DNA of 64,000 nucleotides, taken from positions 7,750,001-7,814,000 of the forward strand of contig NZ_CP026652.1 of the NCBI RefSeq assembly GCF_002946835.1, in the 5' to 3' direction. Both the position numbers and the translations under genes were made by a program. Source of the stretch: Streptomyces dengpaensis (GTDB lineage: Bacteria; Actinomycetota; Actinomycetes; Streptomycetales; Streptomycetaceae). Shown here piece by piece: positions 25,214 through 33,890 of this stretch (positions are counted from its first letter, which is position 1; each line of letters begins with the position of its first letter). The notes below the pieces were generated by a model, which saw only the letters and a program-made list of their open reading frames with translations, searched no databases and was not told the origin of the DNA.

Positions 25214-25400
25214 GGTGCCCGCCTCGGGCGTCGGGGATCCGGGGCGGTGTGGTGCCCGCTCGGGCGTCGCGGGTTCCGGAACCGGCCCGGTTCCCGTCTC
25301 GGCCGTCGCGGGTCCGGAACCGGCGCGGCTCCCGCTTCGGTCACGGGCCCCCGCTTCAGCCGGCGTGCGGCTCCCGCTTCAGCCGCTGCGCCCCGCCGCC
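25214..25400. repeat. About 38-bp degenerate tandem repeat, five units
   Basis: Units starting GG(T/C)(G/T/C)CCCG begin at 25214, 25251, 25289, 25327 and 25369 (steps 37, 38, 38 and 42). Each contains a TCGGGCGTCGCGGG-like middle. The tract fills most of the 24960-25378 non-coding stretch and its last unit overlaps the stop codon of the small protein gene at 25379. No ORF within it has a believable start. It may be a VNTR-like tract or an expanding gene tail. Confidence 0.55.
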
Positions 25401-25702
25401 TTGCGTACCGCCTCGATGAACCGGCGCGCCGAGGGCGGCCCCGGTTTGCCGGGCGCGGGGTCGTGTTCGCCGAGGGTGAGGGAGTAACGCGTGCCATTGA
25501 CGTCCGCCAACGCCCGGTCCTCGTGTGCGAACCAGGGCCTCGACGCGCGCACCGCCTGTACCGGCGCGCTGTCGATCTCGCTGCCGTAACTGGTGAGCAA
25601 CTGCAGCCTGCCGTCGCTGATCCGGACCTGCCCGGCCCGGGTGAGCGAGCGCAGCCTCTTCCCGATCCGCACGCCCGTGGCCGTGAACTCCGGCTCCGCC
25701 AT
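25379..25702 (-). CDS. Conserved hypothetical protein, small
   Basis: A 107-residue protein beginning MAEPEFTATGVRIGKRLRSL, with a beta-rich pattern (GQVRISDGRLQLLTSYGSEI, then PVQAVRASRPWFAHEDRALA) and a basic C-terminus. I do not recognise a named domain. The alternation of short strands suggests a PH- or GRAM-like barrel, which is a guess. ATG 25702 was chosen because the longer frame to 26074 becomes arginine- and cysteine-rich, non-coding-like sequence. Its 3' end merges into the tandem repeat tract. Confidence 0.65.
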   Translation of the reverse strand: MAEPEFTATGVRIGKRLRSLTRAGQVRISDGRLQLLTSYGSEIDSAPVQAVRASRPWFAHEDRALADVNGTRYSLTLGEHDPAPGKPGPPSARRFIEAVRKAAGRSG

Positions 25703-26061
25703 GATGTCCCGCCCCCTAGTGCGCTTCGGCTGTGCTCCGTCGTGATCCCGTGTCGGGCCGTGATCGAGTGTGCACCCGCTCCGATCGCCGCCCCGCGCGA
25801 TGTGGCCGCCGCACGGAAACCGTCCCGTGCGGTGCAGTCTGCCCGCAGGCAGCCACGAGCACCAGTGCGCATGACGAGGTGGCCGCCCCGGCGGGAGCAC
25901 ACGCCGGGATGCGCCCCCGCCGCCTCGCAACGCCGCCCCCCGGGGTGCCTTTGAGCTGCTCAAAGGTCTGTTTATGCAGGTCCGAAGCGTGCGGAAGGTG
26001 CTTATGATCGAGGCGTCCGACCAGCTGAACCGGCGTCGGCGCGATGCGTAAGGAGCCCGCC
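25703..26061. promoter_or_regulatory. Intergenic region with 17-bp palindrome upstream of the PLP enzyme
   Basis: The only clear element is CTTTGAGC-T-GCTCAAAG at 25949-25965, a perfect dyad with 8-bp arms. A TATGAT at 26003-26008 could be a -10 for the PLP gene (start 26062). The rest, between divergent starts at 25702 and 26062, shows nothing else I can support. Confidence 0.5.
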
Positions 26062-27195
26062 GTGAGCACCCCACAGCAGACCCGGACCGGCACCCCCCTC
26101 GGCACCCTGGACGTCGACCACAGCGACGCGGAGTACCGGATCTGGCTCAAAGAAGCCGTCCGCAAGGTCCAGGCCGACGCCAACCGTTCGGCCGACACGC
26201 ATCTGCTGCGCTTCCCCCTGCCCGAGAAATGGGGCATCGATCTGTACCTCAAGGACGAGTCGACCCACCCCACCGGCAGCCTCAAGCACCGCCTGGCCCG
26301 CTCACTTTTCCTGTACGGCCTGTGCAATGGCTGGATCCGGCCCGGCTGCCCCGTCATCGAGGCGTCCAGTGGCTCGACAGCCGTCTCCGAGGCCTACTTC
26401 GCGAAGCTCATCGGCGTCCCCTTCATCGCGGTCATGCCGCGCACGACGAGCGCCGAGAAGTGCCGTCTGATCCAGTTCCACGGCGGGCAGTGCCACTTCG
26501 TGGACGACTCGCGCAAGATGTACGAGGAGTCCGCCGCCCTCGCGGTCGAGACCGGCGGCCACTACATGGACCAGTTCACCTACGCCGAACGGGCCACGGA
26601 CTGGCGCGGAAACAACAACATCGCCGAATCCATCTTCCGCCAGTTGGAGTTGGAACGTTTCCCCGAACCCGCGTGGATCGTCGCCACGGCCGGCACCGGC
26701 GGCACCTCGGCGACCCTCGCGCGCTACGTCCACTACATGCAGTGCGACACCCGCATCTGTGTCGCCGACCCGGAGAACTCCTGTTTCTTCGAGGGCTGGA
26801 CCACCGGCGATCCGGACGTCACCTGCGACTGGGGCTCGCGTATCGAGGGCATCGGCCGGCCGCGCATGGAGCCGAGCTTCGTGCCCGGCGCCATCGACCG
26901 GATGATGAAGGTGCCGGACGGGGCGAGCGTCGCGGCCGTACGTGCCCTGGAGCAGGCCATCGGCCGCAAGGCGGGCGGCTCGACCGGCACCGGCCTGTGG
27001 AGCGCGCTGAAGATCGTCGCCGAGATGGTGGCGGACGGGCGTACGGGCAGCGTGGTGACGCTCCTGTGCGACCCCGGGGACCGCTATCTCGACAAGTACT
27101 ACTCGGACACGTGGCTGACCGAGCAGGGGCTGGACATCGCGCCCTACACGGCGGCGATCACGTCGCTGCTGGAGACGGGCGTCTGGCCGGAGTGA
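26062..27195 (+). CDS. PLP-dependent cysteine synthase family protein, Cds1-like L-cysteine desulfhydrase
   Basis: A 377-residue fold-type II PLP enzyme. The Schiff-base lysine is Lys75 in [12 protein letters not shown]. Other marks are [20 protein letters not shown] (substrate/phosphate loop), [14 protein letters not shown] (PLP phosphate) and the GGSTGTGLW segment. The extended '[18 protein letters not shown]' pattern is that of mycobacterial Cds1, which breaks cysteine to pyruvate, ammonia and sulfide. GTG 26062 lies 6 nt after AAGGAG, a better start than ATG 26044. Control by the 25949 palindrome is possible. Confidence 0.82.
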   Translation: MSTPQQTRTGTPLGTLDVDHSDAEYRIWLKEAVRKVQADANRSADTHLLRFPLPEKWGIDLYLKDESTHPTGSLKHRLARSLFLYGLCNGWIRPGCPVIEASSGSTAVSEAYFAKLIGVPFIAVMPRTTSAEKCRLIQFHGGQCHFVDDSRKMYEESAALAVETGGHYMDQFTYAERATDWRGNNNIAESIFRQLELERFPEPAWIVATAGTGGTSATLARYVHYMQCDTRICVADPENSCFFEGWTTGDPDVTCDWGSRIEGIGRPRMEPSFVPGAIDRMMKVPDGASVAAVRALEQAIGRKAGGSTGTGLWSALKIVAEMVADGRTGSVVTLLCDPGDRYLDKYYSDTWLTEQGLDIAPYTAAITSLLETGVWPE

Positions 27196-27202
27196 CCTCG
27201 GT

Positions 27203-27216
27203 CCGGCGTACGCCGG
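27203..27216. terminator. Short GC palindrome between convergent genes
   Basis: The 14-bp perfect palindrome CCGGCGTACGCCGG lies 8 bp after the PLP enzyme stop and upstream of the convergent SRPBCC stop at 27258. It has no loop as written and could act as a bidirectional terminator only with breathing of the centre. Weak evidence. Confidence 0.3.
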
Positions 27217-27257
27217 CCTGATCCCGGTCGGGCGTATGACCGTCGCCGGTGGTGACG

Positions 27258-27737
27258 TCAGTCGTGCGTCGACGCCAGTCGCCGGTCCAGCGCCGTCACC
27301 GCGTCGCGGAACGCGCGGCCCAAGCCTGCCCGGCCCAGACGGAGAGCCATTCGGAAGAAAGCCGTCCCGTCGGCGGCGAAGGTCCACCGCACCCGGGTGC
27401 CCGTCCCGGCGGGCGTGAGCCGCCACTCCTCGACCAGGGCGCGGGCCCCGGGCGCGTTCGTGACGTCCACCCGGTACGCGTACACCTTGGGGGCCTCGGC
27501 CACGAGGACCGTCTCCTCGAAACGCGTGCCGCCCCTGAGCCGGACCTCGCGCCCGGAGCCGTCGGCGGTAGGCCGGGCGGACGTCACCGCCGAGAACCAC
27601 TCGCTCCAGCCGGGCACGTCCTCGGCCAGCGCACGGAAGACCGCCTCCGGAGGGGCGGCCACTTCCCGGGCGAACACCAGACGCAGCGGAGCGGTCTCGA
27701 CGAAGTCGAGTCCCACCGGACGCAGACGGCGTGCCAT
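27258..27737 (-). CDS. SRPBCC (START/Bet v 1-like) family protein
   Basis: A 159-residue protein. It opens with the beta strand and helix pattern ETAPLRLVFAREVAAPPEAV, then FRALAEDVPGWSEWF. The middle has EETVLVAEAPKVYAYRVD, and EEWRLTPAGTGTRVRWTF comes before the long C-terminal helix. This is the polyketide cyclase/dehydrase or START-like lipid-binding fold. No cofactor or substrate is indicated. ATG 27737 is the first start with the expected length. It stands alone between the PLP gene and the second DeoR gene. Confidence 0.82.
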   Translation of the reverse strand: MARRLRPVGLDFVETAPLRLVFAREVAAPPEAVFRALAEDVPGWSEWFSAVTSARPTADGSGREVRLRGGTRFEETVLVAEAPKVYAYRVDVTNAPGARALVEEWRLTPAGTGTRVRWTFAADGTAFFRMALRLGRAGLGRAFRDAVTALDRRLASTHD

Positions 27738-27855
27738 GGACAAAACCCCCTGGCGTGATCGGAGTTCCGGGCGGCGACGGGCATGACGTGGGCGCGCCCG
27801 CTGCGCGAGCGGCGTCGAGTGCGTCGCGGGCAGCGTCACCATAGCTGGCGGACCG

Positions 27856-28686
27856 TCAGATGTCTGTACGGTCTTCGGGTTCACCGGCGACCACCAGGCG
27901 CCGCAGGTGTTCCGCTATCTCCGCGCGTGCCTCGGCGGGCAGCCCGGCATCGGTGACCAGTGTGTCGATCTGCTCGAGCGCGGCGAACGAACTCAGGCCC
28001 ACCGTGCCCCACTTGGTGTGGTCGGCGACCACGATGACACGCCGCGCGGACTGCACGAGTCGCCGGTTGGTCTCGGCCTCGGCCAGGTTCGGCGTCGACA
28101 GGCCCGCCTCGACCGATATGCCGTGCACGCCGAGGAACAGCACATCGAAGTGGAGCGCCGCGATGGCCTGGTCGGCCACGGGCCCGACGAGGGAGTCGGA
28201 GGGCGTACGCACCCCACCGGTCAGGACGACCGTGGCGGCGCCCTGCCGCTGACCCGAGGTGCGCTGCGCCGAGTGGAACACGTCCGCCACGCGCACCGAG
28301 TTGGTGACCACGGTCAGGTCGGGGACGTCCAGAAGCTGGTGGGCCAGCGCGTACGTCGTCGTACCGCCCGAGAGCGCGATCGCCGAGCCCGGCGCGACCA
28401 ACTCGGCCGCGGCGCGCGCGATGTCCTCCTTGGCGGTCAGCTCCAGAGCCGACTTGGCCTCGAACCCCGGCTCGTGCGTGCTCGCCTCGACGACCGGCAC
28501 CGCGCCGCCGTGCACCTTCTCCAGGACGCCCTGACGGGCGAGAGCGTCGAGGTCGCGGCGGACCGTCATGTCGGAGACGCCGAGCTTCCGCGTCAGCTCG
28601 TTCACACGGACGCCACCGCGGCGACGCACCTCGTCGATGATCAGGGCGCGACGCTGCTCCGCGAGGAGGTTCTGATTCTCACTCAC
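27856..28686 (-). CDS. DeoR-family transcriptional regulator (second copy)
   Basis: A 276-residue protein with GTG start 28686. The HTH is GGVRVNELTRKLGVSDMTVR followed by RDLDALARQGVLEKVHGGA. The DeoRC sensor has ALSGGTTTYALAHQLL and VLFLGVHGISVEAGLSTPNL, with AEAETNRRLV. This version is close to the FruR/GlpR-like DeoR branch. No sugar operon flanks it here, unlike the DeoR at 12187, so its targets are elsewhere. The 280 bp upstream hold no other clear feature apart from the promoter of the next gene. Confidence 0.87.
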   Translation of the reverse strand: MSENQNLLAEQRRALIIDEVRRRGGVRVNELTRKLGVSDMTVRRDLDALARQGVLEKVHGGAVPVVEASTHEPGFEAKSALELTAKEDIARAAAELVAPGSAIALSGGTTTYALAHQLLDVPDLTVVTNSVRVADVFHSAQRTSGQRQGAATVVLTGGVRTPSDSLVGPVADQAIAALHFDVLFLGVHGISVEAGLSTPNLAEAETNRRLVQSARRVIVVADHTKWGTVGLSSFAALEQIDTLVTDAGLPAEARAEIAEHLRRLVVAGEPEDRTDI

Positions 28687-28966
28687 GCCCGCTCCGGTCC
28701 TTTCGCCACTGGCTGCCCGACACTTCGCCCAAACCCGCTCCCACGTGGACATTCTCCGTTCCCGAGGCCGGGAGGGCGTTCCATCCTCGCACGGCCCGCC
28801 GACAGTGGCGCGACTGCCCGTACCGACACCGGATCCCCTCTCGTTTCGGCGCTGTCACACGTATCGGGGAGATTCCGTGAGTTCGGGTGTGCGCACTTCC
28901 CGGAGCGGAGATCCTTGTGCCTGCTCATGACACGCCATACGCGCGGCACGGGGGAAGTGCAGAACA

Positions 28967-31330
28967 GTGGAACGTGTACGACGAGAACGCGCCTCGACGG
29001 GGGAGCTCGACACCCCCGCACAGCGGCCCGAAGGGTCCGAGACCGACCTGGAACTCCTGGTCCACGGCGTCGGCGGTACCACACCAGAGGAGATGCTGAA
29101 CGATCCGCGGACGGTCAGGATCACCGGCGACACGACAGCGGCCGTCTACCGGCGCGCCGACGACGTCCACGCGGAGACGCGCCCCGACGACTACCGCGGC
29201 GGACCGGTGCGCGAGGCCTACGTGTGGTCCAACCTCACCTCGGGCAACGGCACCCGCGCCCTGTGGCTGTTGCTGCTGCCCTTCATGGTGGTCAACCTCG
29301 CGCACTGGATGCGCCCCACCACCCGCGGCCGCAAGCGGACGATCCGCCTGTACGGCCTGCTCGTCCGCCTCGCCGGAGTCACCCTCACGGTGCTGCTGGT
29401 CGCCGCCGTCTGCGAGGTCGCCCTCGACCTGGCCGCCTGGCAGTGCGCGGGCACGCGCGCGTGCGCCCGCGAGCACACCTGGCTGAGCTTCCTCTCACCG
29501 TCCGGCTCCGACGACGGCTGGTGGAGCCAGCCGGGCCGCCGCCTCGCCCTGGCCTGCCTGGTGCCCGCCGCGCTGACCGGCCTCCTGTGGTACCTGTCCC
29601 ACCGCACCTGGAGCGCGTACGAGTCGCAGCAGCCGATGTCCCGCGGGGCCGAACCCGACGACGAGACCGGCCGCACCGGGCTCGGCCGACCCGGTTTCTG
29701 GTACGGGCGCCGCCTGGTGGCCCGGCTGCGCGCCGCGCACACCGCCGCGGGCTTCCTGACGGTCGCCGCGGCGGTCGGCACCTCTGCGGCCCGCTACGAC
29801 CGCGCCCCCGGCGGTCCCGCCGTACTCGACGCACTGGGGTGGCTCCTGGACGCAACCCTCGTTGTGGGAGCGGCCGTTGTGCTCTGGGTCGTCTGCCGTC
29901 GCGGGCGCAGCGAGAACCGGCTGGACCAGGAACTGGACCGCACCCTCGTGCGCTGGCTGCCCTTGGGCGCGATCGTGCTGCTCATCCTGACGCTGGTGTA
30001 CGCCGGGTGGTCACGGCCGGACTGGCACTCGGCCGGGCGACTGCCCGGCGACATGACCTTCGGTGGCATCGCCCTCGTCCAGGGGCTGCTTGTCATCGCG
30101 CTCGGCGTGGTGGCCCACATCCTGTACCGCGCCCTCCCCAACACGCGCACCGCGCTGCGCGGCCTCGCCGGACCCGCCGTCGCGATGCTCGCCTGCGCGC
30201 TGGGCGGCGTGATGTCCGGCGGAGTGTCGCAGCGCGTCGCCGACTGGCTGGACGGCACCCGGCAGTCGATCCCGGGCCCGCCCGTCCTGCTGACCTGGCA
30301 GGCCTCGGCGATCCCGCCGCTGCTCCTCGTGCTCGTCGTCCTCATCGGCCGGCTGGCCTGGCGCACCTGGAATCTCCGGCGCCGGGAGATGAGCACCGTG
30401 AAGGCCGACTACAAGGGAGAGGCCAAGGACACCGCCCGCACCCGCCGCATCGCGAGCACGCGCGCGGTGGCCGCGCTCACGGACCGGGCGCCCCTCATGG
30501 TCGGCGTCATCTCGTCCGTGACGCTGCTCCTGGGCACCGGAGCCCTGGCGGGCGCCCTGGCGACCGAGGACCCTCCGGGCGAGGCCGCGCGGGGGACGTA
30601 CGCCTTCGTCCGGGGCGCCGCCGAGACCGCGGAGGCGCTGGGCTCCTGGCTGATCGGCTTCGGCTTCATACTGTTCGTCACCTGGGGCCGCCGCGCCTAC
30701 AAAGATCCCGCCGCCCGTCGCACCATCGGCATCCTGTGGGACGTCGGCACGTTCTGGCCGCGCGCCGCCCACCCCTTCGCACCGCCCTGCTACGCCGAGC
30801 GCGCCGTGCCCGACCTGACCTGGCGCATGGCCACCTGGACCCGTGCCACCGGCGGACGTCTCGTGGTGTCCGGGCACTCCCAGGGCAGCGTGCTGGCGGC
30901 CGCCGCGGCCTGGCAGCTGAAGCCCTCGGAACGCAAACGGGTCGCCCTGCTCACCTACGGCTCACCGCTGGAGCGCCTGTACGGGCGCTGGTTCCCGGCC
31001 CACTTCGGCACGGCCGCCCTGACCTCGCTGCACCGCGAGGTCGCCTGCTGGCGCAATCTGTACCGCCTGACCGACCCCATCGGGGGACCCGTCCGGCTGC
31101 CCGGCGACTGCGGTCCCCAGGTCGACAGCGAGCCCTTCAAGGACCCGCTCGCCCATGGACGCACCGAACGGCAGCCGCTGCCCGCGCCGATCCTCGGGCA
31201 CTCCGACTACCAGGCGGACCCGGCCTTCGCCGAGGAACGGGAACGGCTGCTGTCGCGGCTGCGGCCGGACGTGCCGGGCCCACGTCCCGAAGGGGACGCT
31301 CAGGGCAGCTCCGGCAGGTCTTCCGGATAG
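28967..31330 (+). CDS. Large membrane protein with split alpha/beta-hydrolase (lipase-like) motifs
   Basis: A 787-residue protein behind GGGGGAAG. Near the N-terminus ELLVHGVGGTTPEEML (His33) resembles the oxyanion strand of lipases. After roughly 480 residues with about nine to ten membrane helices (residues 95-585) comes a nucleophile elbow VVSGHSQGSVLAAAAA (Ser638). An Asp (RLTDPIGGP, near 705) and a His (ILGHSDYQADP, near 745) follow in triad order. I read it as an alpha/beta hydrolase whose fold is interrupted by a membrane domain; the enzyme activity is inferred. Its 3' end overlaps the convergent beta-helix/AAA+ gene by 31 bp. No family name is recognised with certainty. Confidence 0.75.
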   Translation: MERVRRERASTGELDTPAQRPEGSETDLELLVHGVGGTTPEEMLNDPRTVRITGDTTAAVYRRADDVHAETRPDDYRGGPVREAYVWSNLTSGNGTRALWLLLLPFMVVNLAHWMRPTTRGRKRTIRLYGLLVRLAGVTLTVLLVAAVCEVALDLAAWQCAGTRACAREHTWLSFLSPSGSDDGWWSQPGRRLALACLVPAALTGLLWYLSHRTWSAYESQQPMSRGAEPDDETGRTGLGRPGFWYGRRLVARLRAAHTAAGFLTVAAAVGTSAARYDRAPGGPAVLDALGWLLDATLVVGAAVVLWVVCRRGRSENRLDQELDRTLVRWLPLGAIVLLILTLVYAGWSRPDWHSAGRLPGDMTFGGIALVQGLLVIALGVVAHILYRALPNTRTALRGLAGPAVAMLACALGGVMSGGVSQRVADWLDGTRQSIPGPPVLLTWQASAIPPLLLVLVVLIGRLAWRTWNLRRREMSTVKADYKGEAKDTARTRRIASTRAVAALTDRAPLMVGVISSVTLLLGTGALAGALATEDPPGEAARGTYAFVRGAAETAEALGSWLIGFGFILFVTWGRRAYKDPAARRTIGILWDVGTFWPRAAHPFAPPCYAERAVPDLTWRMATWTRATGGRLVVSGHSQGSVLAAAAAWQLKPSERKRVALLTYGSPLERLYGRWFPAHFGTAALTSLHREVACWRNLYRLTDPIGGPVRLPGDCGPQVDSEPFKDPLAHGRTERQPLPAPILGHSDYQADPAFAEERERLLSRLRPDVPGPRPEGDAQGSSGRSSG

Positions 31331-33732
31331 AGCAGCGTGAGGTCGTCCGTGCTCGGCTCGTCGAGTTGGGCGACCCGCCCCGCGTGCCGCTCCACCATCG
31401 CCTCGAAGGTCTGCCGCGCGGTGCGGCCGTTGCCGAACGCGGGTCCCTTCGGGATGGCCGTGAAGTACTTCAGCAGGGCCTCGGCCGCGCCCGGGGCAAG
31501 CCGGTACTCGTGTTCCTCGGCCTGCTGCTCCACGATCCGCAGCAGTTCCTCGGGGATGTAGTCGCTGAAGGTGATGGTCCGTGAGAAGCGGGATGCCACA
31601 CCGGGGTTGACGGTGAGGAACCGCTCCATCTCGGCCGTGTAGCCCGCGACGATCACGACCACCGCCTCCCGGTGGTCCTCCATCAGCTTCACGAGCGTGT
31701 CGATGGCCTCGCGCCCGAAGTCGCGGCCGGAGTCCTCAGGCGACAGCGCGTACGCCTCGTCGATGAACAGCACGCCGCCGCGCGCCCGGTCGAACGCCTC
31801 CTGGGTACGGATCGCCGTGGAGCCGATGTGCTCGCCGACCAGGTCCACCCGGGACACCTCGACGAGATGGCCCTTCTCCAGGACGCCGAGCGAGGCGAGG
31901 ATCTCGCCGTACAGCCGGGCGACCGTCGTCTTGCCGGTGCCTGGGGAGCCCGTGAAGACCAGGTGGCGGCGGACGGATGCCGCCTTGAGGCCCGCCTCCT
32001 GCCGTCGGCGCCCCACCTCGATCATGTCGGTGAGGGCCCGCACCTCGCGCTTGACGCTCTCCAGGCCCACCAGCGCGTCGAGTTCACCGAGAACGGCCTT
32101 CGACGTGCGCGCCGGCTCCACGGGCTCCGCGGCGGGGACGAGAGGTTCCTGCTCGGTGGTGCGCTGGCCGGGGATCGCACCCAGCAGACTCGGCGACGGG
32201 CCAGACGTCTGTACGGCTGTCTCGTGCATCGGGGGCCTGAGGCCGGCGCTCTCGTCGCTCGTGCAGTCCTCGACGACCGGGCCGCCGCCCGCGCCCTGCG
32301 CCGCGCCGTCGGCGAACTCGTAACCGCCGCGCGCACATCGCTCCGTACGGCACTTCTTCAGCGTCGCACGGCAGCCGTCGATCACATGGAAGCCATAGCC
32401 TCCGCTGTCCGTCACACGGCAGTTGAGGAAACTGCCCCGGCCACCCGCCGACACATAGAAACCCGCCTCGGCCGGTGAGGTGACCGTGCAGCGCTCGATG
32501 GTGGGATCGGCGCCCTTGGTGACGATCACGCCGGTCTGCGTGCCGTCCACGGTGCATCCGGACAGCGTGCCCCCGCTGCCGTGGTCACGGAACCAGGCGC
32601 CCGTCGCGGCGTCCCGGATACGGCAGTCGTCGAGCTGCGCGGTCGCGCCGTCGCTCACCGAGACGGCCGTGTTGCGCACCTGCGAGAGGTCGCTGTCGAC
32701 GACGTCCGCGCGCGAACCGCGGTCGAGGACGAACAGGGCGTCCGGCACGTCGTGCACCCGGCACGAGTCGAGCACCGCGGTCGCGCCGTCGCTGACCCAC
32801 ACCGCGGGGTAGTCGCCCGTACTGTCGAAGATCTCGCACTGGTTGGCGTCCACGCGCGTGCCCGGGTCCCACACCGACAGGCCGTTGCGCCCGAACTGCC
32901 GCACGCTCGTGCGCGTCAGCGTGAGGACCGAGCGCGAACGCAGATCCACCGCGTTCTCCGGGATGTCGTGGATGCGGCAGTCGGCGAGGGTGAGCACCGC
33001 GTCCGTGTCGAGGGTGACGCCGTCGGCAGTCGTACGGTGCACATCGCAGTCGGTGAGATGAGCCGTGGCCCGCCCGGTGACCTGCACCCCGGAACCCTTG
33101 ACCTCGTACACCTCGCAACCGACCGCCTCCAGCGAGGAGTTCTCACCGGTGGCCGACAGGCCCGCTCCGGAGGCGTGGTGAACCCGGCAGCGCTCCAGGC
33201 GCGGTCGGGCACCCCCGCGGACCGCGACGCCGGACTGACCGGCCGCGACGACCTCGCACTCCTCGAACACCCCACCGCCGCCGTCGAGTACGGCGATGCC
33301 CATTCCGGCCGGATTGTCGACCGTGCAGCGGCGCACGGTCGGGCGGGCGCCGCCGCGCACCTCGATCCCGGCAGCGGACCGCGTGACGATCCGCACGTCC
33401 AGGAGCTCGGGAGTGCCCTCCTCGACGAGCAGCGCGGGCGCCGCCGAGTCCTGGCCCTCCACATGCAGGTCCTGGATCACGGCGGAGGCACGCACGGTCA
33501 GCGGCACCCCGTCCAGCGGCGCGATGCGCACGGAGCCGGGGGAGCCCTCGGGGCCGCGCAGCGTCACCGCGCGCTGCACCAGCAGGTTCTCCCGGTAGGT
33601 ACCGGGGGCTACGGTGAGCACGTCGCCGTCTGCCGCGGCCTCCAAGGCGGCGGCCAGCGATGCGTACTCTCCCGTGCGGCGCCGCCACCGCGAGGTGCCG
33701 GTGTGCGTCACCTGGACCGTGCCCTGTGCCAT
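31300..33732 (-). CDS. Right-handed beta-helix / CbbX-type AAA+ ATPase fusion
   Basis: An 810-residue protein with two parts. Residues about 1-500 are pectate-lyase-like beta-helix coils with many repeats of the type GxxPxxxxCxVxxxxxxGVxV (for example GARPTVRRCTVDNPAGMGIA). Residues about 545-805 form a CbbX/SpoVK AAA+ domain: the VGLESVKREVRALTDMIEVG lid, Walker A GSPGTGKT (near 596), Walker B VLFIDEAYAL (near 654), sensor VIVAGYTAEM and arginine finger region SRFSRTITF. CbbX-like ATPases remodel partner proteins, as in rubisco activation and ESX EccA. The beta-helix is probably a recognition scaffold. The target is unknown. It is convergent with the membrane hydrolase gene. Confidence 0.85.
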   Translation of the reverse strand: MAQGTVQVTHTGTSRWRRRTGEYASLAAALEAAADGDVLTVAPGTYRENLLVQRAVTLRGPEGSPGSVRIAPLDGVPLTVRASAVIQDLHVEGQDSAAPALLVEEGTPELLDVRIVTRSAAGIEVRGGARPTVRRCTVDNPAGMGIAVLDGGGGVFEECEVVAAGQSGVAVRGGARPRLERCRVHHASGAGLSATGENSSLEAVGCEVYEVKGSGVQVTGRATAHLTDCDVHRTTADGVTLDTDAVLTLADCRIHDIPENAVDLRSRSVLTLTRTSVRQFGRNGLSVWDPGTRVDANQCEIFDSTGDYPAVWVSDGATAVLDSCRVHDVPDALFVLDRGSRADVVDSDLSQVRNTAVSVSDGATAQLDDCRIRDAATGAWFRDHGSGGTLSGCTVDGTQTGVIVTKGADPTIERCTVTSPAEAGFYVSAGGRGSFLNCRVTDSGGYGFHVIDGCRATLKKCRTERCARGGYEFADGAAQGAGGGPVVEDCTSDESAGLRPPMHETAVQTSGPSPSLLGAIPGQRTTEQEPLVPAAEPVEPARTSKAVLGELDALVGLESVKREVRALTDMIEVGRRRQEAGLKAASVRRHLVFTGSPGTGKTTVARLYGEILASLGVLEKGHLVEVSRVDLVGEHIGSTAIRTQEAFDRARGGVLFIDEAYALSPEDSGRDFGREAIDTLVKLMEDHREAVVVIVAGYTAEMERFLTVNPGVASRFSRTITFSDYIPEELLRIVEQQAEEHEYRLAPGAAEALLKYFTAIPKGPAFGNGRTARQTFEAMVERHAGRVAQLDEPSTDDLTLLYPEDLPELP

Positions 33733-33890
33733 GGCGTTGTCGTGCCCCCACCTCGTCGTACGCGGGTCCTGCGAGGCCGTACTGAAACCCCGTCGGGATC
33801 AAGGACAGCCTCTCACGACGGTGCCGAACAGTTCGGCCGGTCCACCGTAGCGTGCGCGGGGACGCCGGGTTGACCGGAGCCGCAAGGCGG

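Noticed and set aside
27907..31584. 1225-residue plus-strand open frame
   Set aside because: It is a GC-driven shadow: first antisense to the DeoR gene, then an off-frame copy of the membrane hydrolase. Composition is Arg/Pro/Gly-rich with no domain.
28967..33732. Idea that the membrane hydrolase and beta-helix ATPase form a phage-defence pair
   Set aside because: Their convergent orientation means they are not co-transcribed, and no defence gene is near. Kept only as a candidate uncharacterised locus.
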